From Rouxiella silvae (lineage in GTDB: Bacteria > Pseudomonadota > Gammaproteobacteria > Enterobacterales > Enterobacteriaceae), in NCBI RefSeq assembly GCF_002093625.1, contig NZ_MRWD01000020.1:1-64000 (forward strand): a DNA stretch of 64,000 nt, written 5' to 3'. The position numbers and the translations under genes are program-made. Under the pieces are notes generated by a model. The model saw only the letters and a program-made list of their open reading frames with translations, searched no databases and was not told the origin of the DNA. Shown here piece after piece: positions 27,446 to 36,740 of the stretch; position 1 is the stretch's first letter; each line of letters opens with the position of its first letter.

Positions 27446-29845
27446 ATGCAAACTAAAGCTTCGTTATCGCGCATAGTCGTCATAATCACCGCTTTGTTCG
27501 CCGCGTTAAGCGGATTATATTTATTGGTCGGCGGAATATGGCTGACGGCAATAGGGGGCTCCCTCTATTACATTATCGCCGGTGTTGTTTATCTGGCAAC
27601 GGCATGGTTGCTTCTGCGCCGCCGTGCTTCAGTTTTGCTGCTTTATGCCGTGTTCCTTTTGGCAACCACTATTTGGGGCCTGTGGGAAGTGGGGTCCGAC
27701 TTCTGGGCACTGACGCCGCGTTTAGACGTGACGTTCTTCCTGGGCCTGTGGATCCTGCTGCCCATCGTTTACAACACCATGAGCAAAAAGAATGCCTTCG
27801 CACGCGCTGCGCTGGCAACCTCGCTGGTGTTCACCGTGGTGGTACTGGTTTACTCAGTATTTAACGATCCGCAGGAAATCAACGGCACCATCCCAGCGGC
27901 AGACAATGCACCTGTGCAGTCTACCTCTGGCGTTGCCGATGCAGACTGGCCTGCCTATGGACGTACCCAGGCGGGCACCCGTTACTCCCCGCTGAGCCAG
28001 ATCAACGATAAAAACGTTGGTCAATTGAAAGAGGCCTGGACCTTCCAGACTGGCGACGTGAAAACGGCGCACGATCCAGGTGAATTCACCGATGAAGTTA
28101 CGCCGATTAAAATTCGCGATACGCTTTATCTGTGTACGCCGCACCAGAAACTGTTTGCTCTGGATGCCGCAACCGGTAAGCAGAAGTGGGTATTTGATCC
28201 GCAGTTGAAAACCGATCCAACCTTCCAGCACGTGACCTGTCGTGGTGTGTCTTACCATGAAGCGCCAGACGTTGCCCAAGGCAATGCTTCAGGTTCTGCT
28301 GCACCAGCACTCTGTTCTCGCCGCGTTCTGCTGCCGGTGAATGACGGTCGCATGTTTGCCCTTGATGCTGAAACAGGCGCGCGCTGCCCTGACTTCGGCA
28401 ACAATGGCGAACTGAATCTGCAGAGCAACATGCCTTACGCTTCTGCGGGTCGTTACGAGCCAACTTCACCGCCGATTGTCACTGATAAAGTGATCGTGGT
28501 TGCCGGTGCGGTTACCGATAACTACTCAACCAAAGAGCCTTCAGGCGTTATCCGTGGTTTCGACGTGAACACCGGTAAACTGCTGTGGGCCTTTGATCCC
28601 GGCGCTGCTGATCCGAACAAGATCCCTGGTCCGGGCGAAAACTATACGCCTAACTCACCTAACTCTTGGGCACCAGCTGCCTACGATGCGAAGCTGGACC
28701 TGGTTTACCTGCCAATCGGTGTGGAAACCCCTGATATCTGGGGCGGTAACCGTACTCCAGACATGGAGCGTTACGCGAGCAGCCTGCTGGCGCTGAATGC
28801 TTCTACCGGTAAACTGGCTTGGGTGTATCAGACTGTGCACCATGACCTGTGGGATATGGACGTACCGGCTCAGCCCACTCTGGCAGACATTACCGATAAG
28901 AACGGTAACAAAGTTCCGGTTATCTATGTTCCTACCAAAGTGGGTAACATCTTTGTTCTGGACCGTCGTGACGGCAAGCTGGTTGTGCCTGCAACGGAAA
29001 GGCCTGTTCCACAGGGCGCAGCCAAAGGCGACCACACGTCTCCTACTCAGCCGTTCTCTGACCTGACTTTCCGTCCAGAAGCCAAGCTGACCGGCAAAGA
29101 CATGTGGGGCGCAACTATCTACGACCAACTGATGTGTCGTGTGATGTTCCACCGTCTGCGTTATGAAGGCACGTTCACCCCGCCTTCAGAGCAGGGTACG
29201 CTGGTGTTCCCGGGTAACCTGGGGATGTTCGAGTGGGGCGGTATCTCCGTTGATACCGATCGTCAGCTGGCTATCGCTAACCCGATCGCGCTGCCGTTTA
29301 CCTCTAAACTGATCCCACGTGGACCGGGTAACCCAATTGAGCCGCCTGCAGGCTCTACCGGTGGCAGCGGTACCGAGTCTGGTATCCAGACCCAGTACGG
29401 CGTGCCTTACGGCGTTGAACTGAATGCGTTCCTGTCTCCGCTGGGCTTCCCATGTAAGCAACCTTCATGGGGTTACATCTCTGGTGTTGACCTGAAAACT
29501 AACGATATCGTTTGGAAAAAACGTATCGGTACCGTGCGCGACAGCTCACCAGTGCCGCTGCCGTTCAAGATGGGTATGCCAATGCTGGGTGCGCCAACCT
29601 CAACGGCGGGTAACGTATTCTTCATCGCAGCAACCGCAGACAACTACCTGCGCGCGTTCAACATGAGCAACGGCGACCAACTGTGGCAGGCACGTCTGCC
29701 AGCGGGCGGTCAGGCTACTCCGATGACTTATGAAGTGAACGGCAAGCAGTATGTGGTGATTGCAGCCGGTGGTCATGGTTCATTCGGCACCAAGCTGGGT
29801 GACTACATTATCGCCTACGCACTGCCGGACGATGCTAAAAAATAA
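27446..29845 (+). CDS. gcd: Membrane-bound PQQ-dependent glucose dehydrogenase
   Basis: This 799-residue protein matches E. coli Gcd in length and plan: about five N-terminal membrane segments (roughly 10-140), then a periplasmic eight-bladed PQQ propeller domain. Characteristic stretches are WPAYGRTQAGTRYSPLSQI, CRGVSYHEAP, VYQTVHHDLWDMDVPAQPTL and WGYISGVDLKTNDIVWKK. It oxidises glucose (and some other aldoses) to gluconolactone in the periplasm and feeds electrons to ubiquinone. No PQQ synthesis genes are in the window; the neighbouring PqqU receptor could supply the cofactor. It ends in a strong terminator. Confidence 0.96.
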   Translation: MQTKASLSRIVVIITALFAALSGLYLLVGGIWLTAIGGSLYYIIAGVVYLATAWLLLRRRASVLLLYAVFLLATTIWGLWEVGSDFWALTPRLDVTFFLGLWILLPIVYNTMSKKNAFARAALATSLVFTVVVLVYSVFNDPQEINGTIPAADNAPVQSTSGVADADWPAYGRTQAGTRYSPLSQINDKNVGQLKEAWTFQTGDVKTAHDPGEFTDEVTPIKIRDTLYLCTPHQKLFALDAATGKQKWVFDPQLKTDPTFQHVTCRGVSYHEAPDVAQGNASGSAAPALCSRRVLLPVNDGRMFALDAETGARCPDFGNNGELNLQSNMPYASAGRYEPTSPPIVTDKVIVVAGAVTDNYSTKEPSGVIRGFDVNTGKLLWAFDPGAADPNKIPGPGENYTPNSPNSWAPAAYDAKLDLVYLPIGVETPDIWGGNRTPDMERYASSLLALNASTGKLAWVYQTVHHDLWDMDVPAQPTLADITDKNGNKVPVIYVPTKVGNIFVLDRRDGKLVVPATERPVPQGAAKGDHTSPTQPFSDLTFRPEAKLTGKDMWGATIYDQLMCRVMFHRLRYEGTFTPPSEQGTLVFPGNLGMFEWGGISVDTDRQLAIANPIALPFTSKLIPRGPGNPIEPPAGSTGGSGTESGIQTQYGVPYGVELNAFLSPLGFPCKQPSWGYISGVDLKTNDIVWKKRIGTVRDSSPVPLPFKMGMPMLGAPTSTAGNVFFIAATADNYLRAFNMSNGDQLWQARLPAGGQATPMTYEVNGKQYVVIAAGGHGSFGTKLGDYIIAYALPDDAKK

Positions 29846-29889
29846 TTAACTTAATGGCGGCGGAAGCTGTCAGCGGTTAACTCGATATC

Positions 29890-29921
29890 AAGGGCCACTC
29901 AGCAATGGGTGGCCCTTTTTT
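29890..29921 (+). terminator. Terminator of gcd
   Basis: AAGGGCCAC/GTGGCCCTT stem with a 10-base loop followed by a run of T. A textbook rho-independent terminator 45 bases after the gcd stop. Confidence 0.9.
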
Positions 29922-30046
29922 GATCCCTTTATGAAATTTACTTAGTTGAAACGTTAGAGTTTTATATTGGCCGGCTCGGTAATGTGTTTACCCTTTCAAA
30001 CACCAACAGGTGTTCGCCTTCAGGACACTTTCACCGAGATCGATTA

Positions 30047-33000
30047 ATGAATAATCAGCCCGTTTCACAACATTATATTGTATCGCCCGCGTTAATCACG
30101 GCGGTTAAGGTGATAACCCTTCCACAAAATATTGTCGTTGTTCCGACCGTGCTTATGGTGGTGAACAATCCTGCTCAGCCCGCGTCAACAAGCGGGGAAA
30201 GTGGCTTCAGTACCGCCGTAAACCTCCCTGGCAATAATACGTTTAATCGTGCGGAATTTTTTTCCAGGGCGGAATGTATATCAAGACAACAGATCGAGGC
30301 GGCAAAATTAGCCACACCAAGACTCCCCCTTCAGACCGGGAGTGAGTATGTGACTACGCTGGTAAATGCACCGGGAGGAGACAGACTTAGTGCAAAACAG
30401 TTGGCGGATGCGGCGGATGTTTCACGCTATACGGTGGGCCACATCATAGAAATTAGAGGCGAAACGAAAGGGACGACGTCCTTACGAGAGATTAAACGTG
30501 ATGAAGGGGAAACCGATTTAAAGTACGGAAGAAGATTAAAATTACTTAGGCCTAACTACTCTAATGATGATTATGTCGCGGTATCGGGTGCGGCTAGAAC
30601 GACGTTATTAGACTACCCCGAATTTCAGCCAGATACGCCTAAGGTAGCATCGTTAAGAACCAAACCAGAGGCTGAGCAACGTGAACATGAGTCAGTCAAG
30701 GACTGGGGGTTACGTTTAATGACTGAGTATAAACTGGCTCCAGCCGAATGTGCCCGTTACTGCGATCAAAAAGTCGGAATTTTCCGGTCATTGAGTCTCA
30801 AACGCACTGCTGGGCAGGCCAGTGACCCAAAAAAAGTGGTAAAGGCGCAACAGGCGGCTAATGTGTTCACTAAGCCTGATCTACCTGCGCCCGTTCTCAT
30901 CAATATTGCCACTGCACCCAATTTGACAATGGCCATGAAAGCGCCAAATAATTTTCCAGCTGCGGACGTACCGCAGGCGACAATTGATCTTTCTGATATT
31001 GAATATGCCAATTTCACACCGATAGGTTCACCGGCGCCAGTGCAGAGTCCTCTCTCGCCACCGCCGCTTGCCTCCTCATCCCATGAGCGTGCATATCTAT
31101 TGCAAGAAGCTAACCAAATCAATTCGCTGCTTAACGCTGCTGATTTCCCGCCGACACGATTCATTACCGTCCAAGGTAATGACGCAACCATTAATACTTA
31201 CCGAAGAGTAAATATGCCGATTTCGTCAAGTGCTAATCCTCACAACGAAATCCGACTGATGCGGACTAATCTGCCTACTGGCAGTGCGACACAAGCATAT
31301 TATGAGCTGTGTGACGGTGCCTACCGTGTTCCTAATCGTCACGATGCAGAGTCGCTGTATCGCGCATTGGCGCAGTACGAAGTATTGCAAGTCTCTGCGA
31401 TTCCTATCGCCCAATTAGATCCTGATACCGTCACGCCGGGTGAAAATAACAGTAAGAATGAAGAAGAAAATAACAGAGAGCATGAAGCTGCCCAGCTGGG
31501 AGCAGATGCCAGAATGAGTGTTGTCGAGACAATAAGGCGTTATCAGGAAATGGCGGGAAATGCGTTAATGGCTCAGCCAGCCATGACGACCCACATTACG
31601 CGTGTCGATGACTCACCAGAAGGCATCGCGTCGTTATCGAGTTCGATAAGTTCGCTCTCAGTAGAAGAGAGGGCACCCGCGGCGAAAAAGGCCAAGTTAC
31701 GGCAGATGATATGGAAAGCAGAACCAGAAAAATTACCGGGTTTATTAATCGAACTAGAAAAGGTTACGGCGAAAAGTCCTGCGGAGGTTTTAAATTGGAT
31801 CAGCAGTGAACAGTTAATGGAGCATGCGGTTCTCGCAGTCTTAAGCGGAAAGGCTCATCATACGGGGTCAAGGGTGATGCGAGATACGGCGAAGGCGCTA
31901 TTCAATATTCTAGCAACCCAATCTGAATTACTACATCAAGTTTACAATACGCTATTTCCAAATAACCGTGAGCTGGGCCTTCGCTTTGTTAATACAATAC
32001 CTTTGGTTATCCACTCGACGACGGGCGTAGTTATCACCCAATTGCTTAAAAAATTATGCGAAAATTCTGAAGTCAGGAGAGAGATAAAAGAATTTTTCAA
32101 AGAAAAATATGTCGCTGACAGAGAGATGAGCGAAGAATATTCGCTTGGTAGTAATTTTTACGGGCGCCTTGGAATAATGTCCCGTGAAATGGCCCCAGCA
32201 AATAATAGTCTGGAGGAACGTAAAAGGAAAAATAAAGAAGACAGTATTGAAGGGGGGGGGCAACAAGCAGATAATTGGAAGTCAAATCTGTCAATATCAC
32301 TAGAAACTTTGCGCGAAAGTGGATTATCTAGGCGCACATCATTCTGGCGCACGCTAACACACAAAAAACTTTTCAATAAGCCAACGGCAGAAGAGCAAGC
32401 ACGCCAGCGCAATAACCTTGCCAGGATTATGTATGAGCATGTGCTGCCGATGTCTGAGGATAGGATACAAAGGTTACTGCAACTAGATTTAGAGAAATAT
32501 ACTCGCTGGGAAACGAATACCAACGCATTTCGTGCCTCAGGACGAAAACTTCATGATGAACAACAGAAGGTTAGGGCGCAAAAACGGCTGGAGTCGTTTG
32601 CCGCGACGGCGCTAGCTTCGACTTCTTTGGCTATTCATGGGCAGAGACGCGCGGCTGCACGTAATGCCGAAAAATACCTGGAACAGGATGCTCTAAAAAA
32701 TAGGCAGTGGCAGGAAGACCGGACAGTCCGCGATGTTGCCAACGAGACGCTACGCCTGCGGTCGCCTAATTTTATTGCGGCGGCGGCGGGCGCGGTAATC
32801 AATGCGTCGATGGGCGAGCTTCAAAGTCGAGTCAGGCCTTCGGCAGCCAGTATTCGTTCGTTAATTCGTGAAGGCCACGCCCTGCAAGAAAATGAAAAAA
32901 TGAAATCGAAAATCAGTAGCCCTCAGAGTGTGGCTTTGAATGAAGAGGCCTCAATAGACCAGCCTTATTCGCCATTAACGCGTCCCGGCAGTGTGAGTTC

Positions 33001-33574
33001 GCAGATTGAAGGCCATATTAATGAAATTGTGGACAGGAGCGAGTTTGCTAGGGAGGAGGACATTCCTTCTATTCATTCAAGCGACTTTGATTCCGATATC
33101 GATAATAGCCTATGGACGCTTGACAGTGAAGCAACGGAGGTATATTCCCAGGCAGATGCTATGTCAGTTGATACCAGTATTTACTCGCTGGATGATTCAG
33201 TGACAAGTAGAGAACTTACAAACGAACCTAATCTAGGATTCAATGAAACCCTAGACAGAACGATTGTCCTGTTGGACAGATTTAATAATACTCTCGATGC
33301 AGAATTGCCCGCTATAGAAGTCGATCAGCAGGAAGTCGACGCTCTTTTGACTCGATATATCGAAGAGCATGATTTGAATTTGCGGATTTCTTTACCAAAC
33401 ACTCCTCTACATGAACCCGGTGTAGATGAACTTTCCCTCGAAAATATAGAGCTTCAGATTATTGAAGAAATAAAAATAGTAGAGGAGGGCAATAAACAAC
33501 CCTATTCCCGACAAGCTACTCGACCCGTTGATCCGTCGCCGCGGCATGAACAAACCGCCTTGCTGGCGGACTAA
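30047..33574 (+). CDS. Large unrecognised protein A: HTH-like repeats and degenerate permuted OTU-like region (putative pseudoenzyme effector)
   Basis: I do not recognise this 1175-residue protein as a named gene. It is a paralogue of the next gene over most of its length. Visible parts: a Pro/Ser-rich N-terminus; three HTH-like repeats (about 91-250); a region (about 405-445) aligning with the His/Cys motifs of the second protein but reading AYYELCDG...HDAESLYRALA. In it the His is Ala417 and the Cys is Ser436. Then come a basic patch PAAKKAKLR (about 543-551), a shared helical module (about 560-710) containing LNWISSEQL, a G9 tract (codons about 735-738), a coiled charged region, and an acidic Ser/Asp-rich tail. 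No signal peptide or membrane segment is seen. It is less GC-rich and richer in AGA/AGG/ATA codons than gcd. ATG at 30047 is preferred to an upstream GTG at 29984. Confidence 0.7.
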   Translation: MNNQPVSQHYIVSPALITAVKVITLPQNIVVVPTVLMVVNNPAQPASTSGESGFSTAVNLPGNNTFNRAEFFSRAECISRQQIEAAKLATPRLPLQTGSEYVTTLVNAPGGDRLSAKQLADAADVSRYTVGHIIEIRGETKGTTSLREIKRDEGETDLKYGRRLKLLRPNYSNDDYVAVSGAARTTLLDYPEFQPDTPKVASLRTKPEAEQREHESVKDWGLRLMTEYKLAPAECARYCDQKVGIFRSLSLKRTAGQASDPKKVVKAQQAANVFTKPDLPAPVLINIATAPNLTMAMKAPNNFPAADVPQATIDLSDIEYANFTPIGSPAPVQSPLSPPPLASSSHERAYLLQEANQINSLLNAADFPPTRFITVQGNDATINTYRRVNMPISSSANPHNEIRLMRTNLPTGSATQAYYELCDGAYRVPNRHDAESLYRALAQYEVLQVSAIPIAQLDPDTVTPGENNSKNEEENNREHEAAQLGADARMSVVETIRRYQEMAGNALMAQPAMTTHITRVDDSPEGIASLSSSISSLSVEERAPAAKKAKLRQMIWKAEPEKLPGLLIELEKVTAKSPAEVLNWISSEQLMEHAVLAVLSGKAHHTGSRVMRDTAKALFNILATQSELLHQVYNTLFPNNRELGLRFVNTIPLVIHSTTGVVITQLLKKLCENSEVRREIKEFFKEKYVADREMSEEYSLGSNFYGRLGIMSREMAPANNSLEERKRKNKEDSIEGGGQQADNWKSNLSISLETLRESGLSRRTSFWRTLTHKKLFNKPTAEEQARQRNNLARIMYEHVLPMSEDRIQRLLQLDLEKYTRWETNTNAFRASGRKLHDEQQKVRAQKRLESFAATALASTSLAIHGQRRAAARNAEKYLEQDALKNRQWQEDRTVRDVANETLRLRSPNFIAAAAGAVINASMGELQSRVRPSAASIRSLIREGHALQENEKMKSKISSPQSVALNEEASIDQPYSPLTRPGSVSSQIEGHINEIVDRSEFAREEDIPSIHSSDFDSDIDNSLWTLDSEATEVYSQADAMSVDTSIYSLDDSVTSRELTNEPNLGFNETLDRTIVLLDRFNNTLDAELPAIEVDQQEVDALLTRYIEEHDLNLRISLPNTPLHEPGVDELSLENIELQIIEEIKIVEEGNKQPYSRQATRPVDPSPRHEQTALLAD
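32252..32260 (+). repeat. Nine-G mononucleotide tract inside protein A
   Basis: Nine consecutive G residues encode three glycines within IEGGGQQ at about residue 736. Such tracts slip during replication, and a one-base change would cut off the last 440 residues. It could be a phase-variation switch or an assembly length error. Confidence 0.8.
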
Positions 33575-33598
33575 GCTCGACGTTTACAGCGTTTAATT

Positions 33599-33620
33599 AA
33601 GGGACATCGCGTTGTCCTTT
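33599..33620 (+). terminator. Terminator after protein A
   Basis: AAGGGACA/TGTCCTTT stem with a 6-base loop, then CTTTTG, 25 bases past the stop codon. The next gene, 230 bases on, therefore probably has its own promoter in 33621-33849. Confidence 0.6.
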
Positions 33621-33849
33621 CTTTTGTCCGTTTCATTAATGGCAGACAGTGAATGTTTCAAGCCGTGTTTACCGATTGAACCATTCGTTAATGGGGTGTC
33701 TACTTTTTTTGGCCCTTTTTCGTCATGAAAAAATTATTCAAATGATTGAAAAATAGCAGTGATTTATTAGCCGAACACGTAGTCTCTCTTCTCCTTCTAT
33801 TGGTAAGTAACGCGTTATTGCAACGCCTCTTCATAGAGAGTGACACCCG

Positions 33850-36675
33850 ATGTCTGATAAAATTACACCGTCGTCAACTCCCCCCTTTATTCCTCTTCCT
33901 GATACTCGCGCTATGTCTCAGCCGGTCAGTCCGTGGATTTCCAGTCTGCAAGGCGTGGCTAATCCAGCCTCTTTTATCCCGTTACCTCAGGTAAGACCCT
34001 ATAAATTGCGTGATAATGAAGCCAAAAATAAAGAGATGTTTGCAGCGAAGGATAAAACGCCAAGGGAAAAGCACGAAACCTCACTTCAGTATGCCTACAG
34101 GCTGGGAATTGCCGCACCCCACTTAACGCATGCTCAATTGGCCGATGCGGCAGGGGTGACGCCGATTACGCTGCATCACTCACCTCTATTTCGAAAGCCT
34201 AATGAAGCTATCGATAAAATGCGTTCCGAAACGCACTGTCAACCGGACGAAACGCCTTTAGAGTACGGCATCCGTCTAAAGATGCTTTATCCAAACTACT
34301 GTCTTAGAGACTATGCGACGGTGGCTGGGGTTAGCGCCAACACACTGGGGACGCGACCCCTATTTCAAAAAGTTACCGAAGGGGTAATACGCGCGCAAAC
34401 TGAGTCTCCAAGATTACCGGGTGAAACTCAAATTGAGTGGGGGTTACGGCTGAAAGAATTACATGGCTTAAACGCCAGTGAGTGCTCTGCTGCAACCGGC
34501 GCTTTATTGAATAATTTTAGAAGAACCAAAGTGTTTGATGCACAGCAGCTCATTGATACATCAGCGTGTGACGCACAGGGGGTCACTGTCCCAGCAAACC
34601 TGCTCGACCTCGCCGGGATTGAATATCGCGATACCACGCCGAGTGCCTCACCGGCGCCTTCTACCTCATGCTGCTTACCCGAACCTGGAGTCGCACAACA
34701 TGACTCCACCAGTGATATTTACAATCTTCCGCTCTCGCCAATGCCCTTATTTGGTCTTCAGGACATTCACAATATAGCGGAGTTGATGCTGCGAGAACCC
34801 GGTAGTTTTAATAATCAGCTGGGCGATCAGGTGGTGCAGCTGTTGCTGAATTCGGGGAGGTTGCCCGCTGATCTTGTCATCTCCGTTATTCAAGACGGTG
34901 AACAGCAACCGCTTTATTTTCGTGGGGTTACCGATATTCCAGTCAATCGAGCGCCGTCAATCGGTGAGGCGACTATTGCGCTGGTTAGGTCGGGAGAAGA
35001 AGACTGCGGACACTATAATTTGTTTCAGGACGGTGTGAAGAAGCCCAATCAACCTGATGGAGACTGCCTGTATCGTGCGATAGCCCAAGGGCTAGGACGT
35101 GAAGATACAGCAGCGGCTATCGCAGAATTAAGAGGCCATGCCGCTCAGGAATTCACCAATAACCACCAACAATATCTTCAAGCCGTGGACCTCGACACTT
35201 TTCAAATGGAGTATTTACAACTTCTCCATCAAAATAAATTAGTTAACGTCATTCATCCTCCATCCTCAACTTCTATACTTGAGGTGGACAATGTATCAAT
35301 AGCCAGCTCCGCCAGTACAATCTCATTCGACGATCCTGTGGTCGGTTCTAATAAAAGAAAACAAAAATCCACCGTAAGGGCGGGGCAATCAGAAAAATTA
35401 CCCGATCTGCTAAGCCGTTTTATTCAAACAAGGAACGTTTATCCTGAAACTCTATTAAATTGGATCAGCGATGAACAGATAATAAGCTGGGCTGCGATGG
35501 GGATTGAAAGTGCCGAGGGAGAAAAAGTCGGGGCTTATGTTATTCATGAAGTGACCAGTACGTTGTTAAATCTATTGAATCGGCACGGAGCATCGGTTGA
35601 TGACGTTGCTGCGGCTTTTTTACCGACAACCCGTGATTTACAACTGTCTTTAGTCAATACCTTGCCACTGATCATGAATCAACGGTCGGGGTTAAGAGTG
35701 TCACAGCTAATAAGACGGCTGAGCAGTAATGTCGCAACCAGACAGAAAATTCATAGTGTGATGCGGGAGAAATATACTTCGGATAGTCCGCTAACGCTGG
35801 AGTTTATACAAAACCAATCATTCTATGCACGAATAAAAAACATGTCACAAAGGCTTACAGCAGTGCAAACCGCCAAGGCTTTTAAAGAAGCTCAGCAGAA
35901 AGGAATAAAAGCATCGTTGGATAGTGCAAAGGAAACGTTTGACCAATCTGTCAAAGAACTCCATGACGCGGGTCTGATAACTGAACCATCAGTACTCAAC
36001 CAATTTTTCTCTTTTGAGCGACAAAATTTAAAACGGCCTGCCCTCGAGAGAAAGCACAGTCTGGACTCTTTATTGCCGGAAAATAACATCTTTAATGCTG
36101 CATTAGTCGATGATTTACAACAACGAGATCGGCAAAATTTCGAACGCTTTCAGAATAGGACGTTAGCGTTACGGGAGCAGACGCGTCAAATCAGAACTCA
36201 ACAGGATGCCAAAGCCTCACAGAGCTTACGACTGTCATCATTAATGACTGATGCCGCCACGATGACTGCCGCGGCGCGAGGCGCTTACCTGGCGACGGCA
36301 CGTAATGCGGAAAAAGAGCAGCAGTGGGAGGCTGATAAAGAGATGCAGTGGCAGGAGTCCCGTGCTGTCAGAGACGTGAGCAGTGAACAGCTGCGTCATC
36401 AGGCATTGGAGACAATTATGGTTGATGCGCCGATGCATCCACAAAGCGTCAGCAGCGAATGGGCAACCTTGCCTTTGGCACCCACTTTACCTGTTCCTCC
36501 GGAAGAAGATCTCACGCTGGAAATCATGCGAAATGCACGTTTTCCGTCGATACCCAGCGGATTACCTGAACTGGATTTTATGCTGCCCGACGTTCCAGAC
36601 GTTGAACCGAATGAAAGGCACGGTGTAGCGACGGCGATGCTTGACCCTTTTTATTACCGTAAGCCCGATCAATGA
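33850..36675 (+). CDS. Large unrecognised protein B: HTH-like repeats plus intact permuted OTU-like cysteine protease region (putative effector)
   Basis: I do not recognise this 941-residue protein as a named gene. Order seen: Pro-rich N-terminus; three tandem repeats of 58-60 residues (about 70-230) with the pattern E(T/S)-L-YG-RLK-L-P and an HTH-like QLADAAGVTPITL; a Ser/Pro linker; an alpha/beta region (about 300-450). That region has GHYNLFQDG (His388) followed 18 residues later by DGDCLYRAIA (Cys406) and an LRGHAAQEFTNNHQQYL helix. DG-DC-x-R-A is the OTU-protease active-site motif and HYN the His motif, here in reversed order. Next are a basic patch NKRKQKS (about 501-507), a helical module with LNWISDEQI (about 515-670) and a charged C-terminal segment shared with protein A. 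No signal peptide or membrane segment is seen. Deubiquitinase-like activity is inference. Confidence 0.72.
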   Translation: MSDKITPSSTPPFIPLPDTRAMSQPVSPWISSLQGVANPASFIPLPQVRPYKLRDNEAKNKEMFAAKDKTPREKHETSLQYAYRLGIAAPHLTHAQLADAAGVTPITLHHSPLFRKPNEAIDKMRSETHCQPDETPLEYGIRLKMLYPNYCLRDYATVAGVSANTLGTRPLFQKVTEGVIRAQTESPRLPGETQIEWGLRLKELHGLNASECSAATGALLNNFRRTKVFDAQQLIDTSACDAQGVTVPANLLDLAGIEYRDTTPSASPAPSTSCCLPEPGVAQHDSTSDIYNLPLSPMPLFGLQDIHNIAELMLREPGSFNNQLGDQVVQLLLNSGRLPADLVISVIQDGEQQPLYFRGVTDIPVNRAPSIGEATIALVRSGEEDCGHYNLFQDGVKKPNQPDGDCLYRAIAQGLGREDTAAAIAELRGHAAQEFTNNHQQYLQAVDLDTFQMEYLQLLHQNKLVNVIHPPSSTSILEVDNVSIASSASTISFDDPVVGSNKRKQKSTVRAGQSEKLPDLLSRFIQTRNVYPETLLNWISDEQIISWAAMGIESAEGEKVGAYVIHEVTSTLLNLLNRHGASVDDVAAAFLPTTRDLQLSLVNTLPLIMNQRSGLRVSQLIRRLSSNVATRQKIHSVMREKYTSDSPLTLEFIQNQSFYARIKNMSQRLTAVQTAKAFKEAQQKGIKASLDSAKETFDQSVKELHDAGLITEPSVLNQFFSFERQNLKRPALERKHSLDSLLPENNIFNAALVDDLQQRDRQNFERFQNRTLALREQTRQIRTQQDAKASQSLRLSSLMTDAATMTAAARGAYLATARNAEKEQQWEADKEMQWQESRAVRDVSSEQLRHQALETIMVDAPMHPQSVSSEWATLPLAPTLPVPPEEDLTLEIMRNARFPSIPSGLPELDFMLPDVPDVEPNERHGVATAMLDPFYYRKPDQ

Positions 36676-36740
36676 CCTTCAATATCACTCACAGCAGTCT
36701 ACAGTTAGATTATTACTGGCTCACTAAGAACTGCTGAAAA

